Shown here piece by piece: positions 22,719-22,920 of a stretch of DNA of 22,920 nt. The translations under genes were made by a program, and so were the position numbers. A model generated the notes under the pieces. It ran no database searches and was not told the origin of the DNA. It saw nothing but the letters and a program-made list of their open reading frames with translations. Numbering within the stretch: the first letter of the stretch is position 1; every line of letters begins with the position of its first letter. Source of the DNA: an uncultured Veillonella sp. (lineage in GTDB: Bacteria > Bacillota > Negativicutes > Veillonellales > Veillonellaceae); NCBI RefSeq assembly GCF_937981445.1, contig NZ_CALJON010000010.1, positions 1-22,920 of the forward strand, in the 5' to 3' direction.

Positions 22719-22738
22719 GTTAGTACAGATTTGATGTA

Positions 22739-22857
22739 AAAAAGCATGTGCCTATAGCTTCCTTAGGGGAGATATGAGTATAGGTCTCTAGAGTTTTAAA
22801 TGGATGTTGGCTCATGCTTTTTATATAGTGTTGGTTTTATGCTTTTTATCTAGTGTT
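22739..22857 (+). terminator. Large composite hairpin and 25-bp direct repeat after the LysR gene
   Basis: AAAAAGCATG (22739-22748) pairs with CATGCTTTTT (22813-22822); GCC/GGC extends the stem past one T-T mismatch. The 56-base interior holds CCTATA/TATAGG (22751-22784). ATGCTTTTTATATAGTGTT (22814-22832) recurs at 22839-22857 with one change. It may end the lysR transcript. The last 60 bases show nothing I can name. Confidence 0.55.
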
Positions 22858-22920
22858 ATACTTTTTACCAACTTTTAGTACCAGATAATATAATCAGTTA
22901 CAATTGGTTATTATACAAAC

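Overview
This AT-rich window reads as the chromosome of a low-GC Bacillota, most likely class Negativicutes and probably Veillonella or a close relative. That placement is inferred from protein character (ArgG/ArgH, rubrerythrin, a DUF951 protein, a SelD-YedF-DUF3343 selenium set, a PotE-type antiporter, short secreted proteins) and not from a marker gene. No transposase, integrase or phage gene was seen.

1-5100: the 3' part of a type I-C CRISPR-Cas locus on the + strand: cas8c (5' end outside the window, reading frame broken near 505), cas7c, cas4, cas1, cas2, a leader with three inverted repeats, and a short array of 7 repeats and 6 spacers. cas3 and cas5c would lie upstream of the window. 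A candidate internal start for the small subunit Cas11c lies in the 3' part of cas8c.

5100-8130: a small secreted protein of unknown function, a shared hairpin terminator, tRNA-Thr(CGT) on the minus strand, a YgiD/LigB-like extradiol dioxygenase, a 14-bp tandem repeat, and an AEC-family transporter on the minus strand.

8130-11010: a long non-coding stretch with several repeat types leads into modABC, a molybdate ABC importer. The modA ribosome-binding site and start codon are the last unit of a degenerate 26-bp tandem repeat.

11010-14935: a run of small ACTT-centred inverted repeats, rubrerythrin (minus), a regulatory region with two Fur/PerR-type boxes, then DUF951-selD-yedF-DUF3343. SelD makes selenophosphate, and YedF and DUF3343 are selenium/sulfur-handling companions. 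Closeness to modABC is compatible with selenium-dependent molybdenum hydroxylases encoded elsewhere, but this is inference.

14935-18825: a monofunctional peptidoglycan glycosyltransferase (minus), then argG-argH, the last two steps of arginine synthesis, behind a promoter that carries an ArgR-type box.

18825-22920: an HD-domain protein, a 758-base gap with a strong terminator, a good promoter and a roughly 300-nt leader with small ORFs, then potE (putrescine/ornithine antiporter), and a LysR-family regulator with a palindrome over its own promoter. The least explained signals are the modA repeat array, the potE leader, the CRISPR leader palindromes and the ACTT-hairpin cluster.
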